From: JAGBWK01 sp964462445
Lineage (GTDB): Bacteria > Bacteroidota > Bacteroidia > Bacteroidales > Muribaculaceae
NCBI GenBank assembly: GCA_964462445.1
Contig: CAYWXG010000002.1
Location: forward strand, 1 to 64,000
Direction: 5' to 3'
DNA length: 64,000 nt
The position numbers were made by a program, and so were the translations under genes. Positions within the stretch are counted from its first letter, which is position 1. Each line of letters starts with the position of its first letter. Shown in pieces: positions 63,029 to 64,000 of this stretch. The notes under the pieces are model-generated. The model was not told the DNA's origin and made no database searches. It saw nothing but the letters and a program-made list of their open reading frames with translations.

Positions 63029-63493
63029 ATGGAAAAAATAGACAATCTTGACCGAAAAATATTGAAAATTGTAATGCAAAATGCGCGTATCCCTTCAAAG
63101 GATGTAGCAGTTGAATGTGGAGTTTCGCGTGCAGCCATACATCAGCGAATACAGCGTATGGTAGATTTAAAGGTAATAACCGGTTCGGGTTACTATGTTA
63201 ATCCTAAAGATTTAGGATTTTATACATGCACTTATATCGGAGTAAATCTTGAACGTGGAGCTCTTTATCGTGAAGTTGTGCCGGAATTGCGTCGTATCCC
63301 CGAAATTACAGAATGTCACTTCACAACAGGTCCTTACACAATGCTTATAAAGCTTTTTGCGCGCGACAATGAGCATTTGATGGATTTGCTTAATAATAAA
63401 ATTCAAAATATACCCGGAGTGAAGGGGACTGAAACGCTTATTTCGCTCGACCATTCTATCCATCGTCACCTCCCAATTGAGGTTGAAGATTAG
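63029..63493 (+). CDS. Lrp/AsnC family transcriptional regulator
   Basis: A 154-residue regulator with an N-terminal winged helix-turn-helix (LDRKILKIVMQNARIPSKDVAVECGVSRAAIHQRIQRM, about 7-45) and a C-terminal RAM domain (about 65-140) that binds amino acids and forms octamers. Known members sense leucine, asparagine or other amino acids; the effector here is unknown. It stands alone with its own consensus promoter between fabF and a LicD-family gene. Confidence 0.94.
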   Translation: MEKIDNLDRKILKIVMQNARIPSKDVAVECGVSRAAIHQRIQRMVDLKVITGSGYYVNPKDLGFYTCTYIGVNLERGALYREVVPELRRIPEITECHFTTGPYTMLIKLFARDNEHLMDLLNNKIQNIPGVKGTETLISLDHSIHRHLPIEVED

Positions 63494-63566
63494 TTTTGCT
63501 ATCTTGGTGTTCATACATTTTGTTGAAATGCGAGAATAATTACCGGTATAAAATTGGGGATTATAT

Positions 63567-64000
63567 ATGGCAAACTACGATATCAAGCAGTTGCATGACA
63601 AACTATTGCAAATACTATTAGTGTTTGATAAAGTGTGTACCGAACACAATCTGCGGTATTGCATTTGTGGTGGAACGCTTCTTGGCGCAGTTAGGCATAA
63701 AGGATTTATACCGTGGGATGACGACCTTGATGTATCGATGCCACGTCCCGATTACGAAAAATTAATAGCGCATGCTTCGGAGTGGTTGCCGGCGCCCTAT
63801 GAATTCGTATGTGCGGAAAATGACAAGAAATATCCTTTGCCATTTGGTAAAATTCAAGATGCTTCAACAACGATAATAGAGCGTGACCACTTGTATTATT
63901 TAGGAGGGTGTTATATTGATATATTCCCTTACGATGCATATCCCGATTGCTGGCTGGGACGGAAGCGTCAACGAGCAGAATACTTCTACTTGAAAAAATG
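63567..64000 (+). CDS. LicD family protein, truncated by the window edge
   Basis: The first 144 codons of an open frame reaching the right edge, starting at ATG 63567. It holds the LicD nucleotidyltransferase-like core: YCICGGTLLGAVRHKGFIPWDDDLDVSMPRPDYEKL, including the DDDLD metal-binding acids, then IDIFPYDAYPD. Family members transfer phosphocholine or similar groups to surface glycans, teichoic acid or LPS. It may begin a surface-polysaccharide gene cluster beyond the window. The missing 3' end prevents a family-level length check. Confidence 0.9.
   Translation, partial: MANYDIKQLHDKLLQILLVFDKVCTEHNLRYCICGGTLLGAVRHKGFIPWDDDLDVSMPRPDYEKLIAHASEWLPAPYEFVCAENDKKYPLPFGKIQDASTTIIERDHLYYLGGCYIDIFPYDAYPDCWLGRKRQRAEYFYLKK

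Noticed and set aside
1..64000. tRNA genes, CRISPR arrays, insertion sequences, prophage
   Set aside because: No cloverleaf with a GGTTCGAAT-type T arm, no regularly spaced repeats, no transposase or integrase frame was seen.

Overview
This window looks like a chromosomal segment of a gut-type member of the Bacteroidales, most plausibly Muribaculaceae or a close relative. The evidence is family content (DUF3256, PCMD domain, PorU/PorV, Rex, OprP-type porin, the pdxJ-exbB-exbD-tonB block) together with promoters of the Bacteroidetes form TTTG-N18/19-TAnnTTTG in front of many genes. The family-level placement is inference. No tRNA, rRNA, CRISPR array, insertion sequence, prophage or integrase was seen. 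Most of the segment is housekeeping sequence in good repair; the less ordinary material lies at about 22.9-30.4 kb, in the efflux pump, and around 50.8 kb.

Layout. 0.3-1.4 kb: membrane acyltransferase. 1.5-7.3 kb: a five-gene glycine cleavage operon (gcvT, gcvH, split gcvPA/gcvPB, lpd). 7.3-13.1 kb (minus): Ca2+/Na+ exchanger, cobalamin adenosyltransferase, CNNM/CorC protein, LptC, an outer-membrane protein and coaX. 13.5-17.6 kb (plus): DEAD-box helicase, DUF3256 protein, exonuclease VII (xseA/xseB). 17.7-24.3 kb (minus): rex, a degenerate FAH-like protein, then the type IX secretion genes porU and porV, and ispF. 24.3-24.8 kb: a complex intergenic region with a candidate small RNA. 24.8-30.4 kb (plus): OprP-type porin, double lamin-tail lipoprotein, a divergent CYTH-like protein, a canonical CYTH protein and a DASS/SLC13 anion transporter. 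30.6-36.2 kb: ppiD-like chaperone and mfd.

36.3-42.4 kb (minus): a complete tripartite RND efflux system whose inner-membrane pump carries an unusual insert. 42.6-50.6 kb (minus): PCMD protein, M13 peptidase, MBL hydrolase, RsmI-like methyltransferase, TonB-ExbD-ExbB and pdxJ. 50.8-58.8 kb (plus): an ACT-only protein, nadK, a YgjP-like metalloprotease, topA, an RluA-family synthase, a WG-repeat lipoprotein and truA. 58.8-60.7 kb (minus): speA. 61.2-64 kb (plus): acpP-fabF, an Lrp-type regulator and the start of a LicD-family gene cut by the window edge.

How the genes work together: envelope biogenesis is the main theme (LptC, PorU/PorV, PpiD, TonB/Exb, RND efflux, OprP porin, LicD), mixed with C1/glycine metabolism, cofactor synthesis (CoaX, PdxJ, NadK, IspF, cobalamin), DNA/RNA maintenance (XseAB, Mfd, TopA, TruA, RluA) and fatty-acid synthesis (AcpP/FabF). 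The best candidates for something undescribed are the predicted small RNA upstream of rex, the tandem CYTH-like/CYTH pair next to an anion transporter and porin, the FAH-like pseudoenzyme with a triplet repeat in its ribosome-binding region, the extra membrane hairpin in the RND pump, and the CBS-less ACT protein.
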